Of a DNA stretch of 64,000 nt, positions 62,941 through 64,000 are shown in pieces (positions within the stretch are counted from its first letter, which is position 1; every line of letters starts with the position of its first letter). The stretch covers positions 1 to 64,000 of the forward strand of contig JAJRZK010000058.1 in the NCBI GenBank assembly GCA_024275315.1. The letters run 5' to 3'. The position numbers and the translations under genes were made by a program. This DNA is from Nitrospirota bacterium. Its GTDB lineage: Bacteria; Nitrospinota_A; UBA7883. Below the pieces are notes generated by a model. It had not been told where the DNA came from and made no database searches. It saw only the letters and a list, made by a program, of their open reading frames with translations.

Positions 62941-64000
62941 CACGGAGACGGCGGTTATCGCCGGTGTGGATAAGACCGCCAAAACCGCGGTAACCGTTTT
63001 GATGCCGGTCTATAACGCCGAGCGCTACCTGAGGGAGAGCATATCAAGCGTTCTTGACCAGACCCATAAGGAATTCGAGTTTTTGATAATAAACGACGGT
63101 TCCACCGACAACACACGGGAAATCGTGTCGTCTTTTGCAGATTCACGCATCCATTATCATGAAAACGATCAAAACATGGGCATGGTGGCCACGTTGAACA
63201 GGGGGCTGGAGTTGGCTTCGAACGAACTTATCGCCCGTCAGGATGGTGACGATTTGTGCGCCCCGGAGCGTCTTGAGCGTCAGGTTGATTTTATGAACGC
63301 ACATCTGCAAACGCCATTGACAGGCGCTTTGAGTTCCGTGATTGATCAGGATGGGGACGAGGTCTACGCAGGAGTGCTCGAAAAACCGCTGGAGCCTCTT
63401 GGCGTACGATGGTTCCAAATGTTCGACAACCCGTTTGTCCATACATCGGTAATGTTCCGGAAAAAAGTTGTCGTGGGCGAGTTTGGAGGGTACCGCTGGT
63501 CCGATTGCTGTTCCGATTTTGATCTTTGGACCAGGGTTGCGACGGTATACCCGACAATGAATCTGCCCCAACGTCTGGTGAAGCACCGGGTTCACAGCGA
63601 CTCCATTATCGGATCTATGTTCGGAGACGATAAAGAGAAACTGAAACTGTCCGACAAAGAGCGAACAGCCATCATAAGAAGAAACGTGGTCAACACGGTA
63701 GGTGACATTCTGACCGACGAGCAGATAAACCTGCTGGCCAGGTTCGTGCACGGACTAAAAGCGGATGAGGCGGGCCCGTTCCTGTCTGCGTCTGAAAAAC
63801 TGATGGAGAAATATATAAACAAGTATCCCGAAGCCAGCGGATCTTCTGAGTTTCGGTACACAGTGGCGTCCCAATACGCCATGGTGGCGTACTGGCTTCT
63901 TCCTCAAGACAGGGTAAAGGCTTTGATGGTTTATAAAAAGGGGATCGCATACTCTGCGAAATTGATTTGGAACCTCCCCTGGGGCAGGATGGTAGCCTTG
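62930..64000 (+). CDS. Glycosyltransferase family 2, partial at window end
   Basis: ATG 62930 opens a frame that stays open to the window edge (357 codons). The N-terminal GT-A fold has TVLMPVYNAERYLRESISSV, LIINDGSTDNT and LIARQDGDDLCAPERLERQ, with the nucleotide-binding Asp and the DxD-type DGDD metal site. Later FVHTSVMFRKKVV and DFDLWTRVA are typical acceptor-side motifs. C-terminus lies outside the window. Confidence 0.9.
   Translation, partial: MERDTETAVIAGVDKTAKTAVTVLMPVYNAERYLRESISSVLDQTHKEFEFLIINDGSTDNTREIVSSFADSRIHYHENDQNMGMVATLNRGLELASNELIARQDGDDLCAPERLERQVDFMNAHLQTPLTGALSSVIDQDGDEVYAGVLEKPLEPLGVRWFQMFDNPFVHTSVMFRKKVVVGEFGGYRWSDCCSDFDLWTRVATVYPTMNLPQRLVKHRVHSDSIIGSMFGDDKEKLKLSDKERTAIIRRNVVNTVGDILTDEQINLLARFVHGLKADEAGPFLSASEKLMEKYINKYPEASGSSEFRYTVASQYAMVAYWLLPQDRVKALMVYKKGIAYSAKLIWNLPWGRMVAL

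Noticed and set aside
1-64000. tRNA genes, CRISPR arrays, insertion sequences, prophage or integrase genes.
   Set aside because: None seen on either strand: no transposase or integrase motifs, no spaced direct-repeat array, and no tRNA cloverleaf noticed by eye. A covariance-model scan would be needed to exclude tRNA fully.

Overview
The window looks like chromosomal DNA of a Gram-negative bacterium with roughly balanced to slightly GC-rich composition (judged by eye). Small-SRP-type RNA, dnaX-ybaB-recR, a long class II aldolase, a YjfB-type motility protein and very large surface-polysaccharide loci suggest a Nitrospinota, Nitrospirota or deltaproteobacterial-type lineage. I cannot fix the taxon from sequence alone.

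Layout. (1) 1-7457, plus strand, housekeeping: palindromic intergenic repeats, a nitronate monooxygenase without a normal start codon, a magnesium-chelatase-like ATPase gene reduced to a remnant by internal deletions, aldolase, YjfB-like protein, SRP RNA (ffs), dnaX, ybaB, recR. (2) 7463-19464, minus strand, a nucleotide-sugar and glycan-modification operon: UDP-glucuronate 4-epimerase, aminotransferase, DUF5989, carbamoyltransferase, SxtJ-like protein, rmlBAC, an interrupted rmlD, a WbpB/WbpD-type fusion, UDP-HexNAc 2-epimerase and a glycosyltransferase. (3) 19548-24908: two divergently transcribed GT-C-like membrane proteins that share the same N-terminal domain. (4) 24909-29823, minus strand: SGNH hydrolase split by an in-frame stop, Wzy/O-antigen-ligase-like protein, initiating phosphoglycosyl transferase, galE. 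(5) 30082-46952, plus strand: small Met/His-rich secreted protein, CapD/PglF-type dehydratase, NusG paralogue, winged-helix regulator, then alternating SGNH hydrolases, micro membrane proteins, a GT-B protein, asparagine synthase, an MFS-spermidine-synthase-like fusion and a second carbamoyltransferase. (6) 46982-49273, minus strand: a probable alpha/alpha-barrel protein and an extended nitroreductase. (7) 49507-64000, plus strand: NeuB, HAD phosphatase, SDR, aldehyde dehydrogenase, NeuA-like cytidylyltransferase and one-piece transketolase, followed by glycosyltransferases, an SGNH hydrolase and a methyltransferase. The last gene runs off the window.

Together regions 2-7 would make dTDP-rhamnose (if rmlD is supplied elsewhere), UDP-diacetamido-uronic acids, UDP-galactose/galacturonate and a CMP-ulosonic acid, assemble them through a Wzy-type route, and decorate the product with carbamoyl and possibly acyl groups. 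The two most unusual systems are (a) the repeated SGNH-hydrolase / tiny membrane protein / carbamoyltransferase modules, and (b) the NeuB-phosphatase-SDR-ALDH-NeuA-transketolase operon, which does not match a textbook sialic, legionaminic, pseudaminic or Kdo pathway. Several genes carry lesions or odd starts: in-frame TAA in rmlD and in one SGNH gene, AUU and AUC candidate starts, and a remnant ATPase. No flippase, Wzz, ABC exporter, tRNA, CRISPR array, insertion sequence or prophage was seen.
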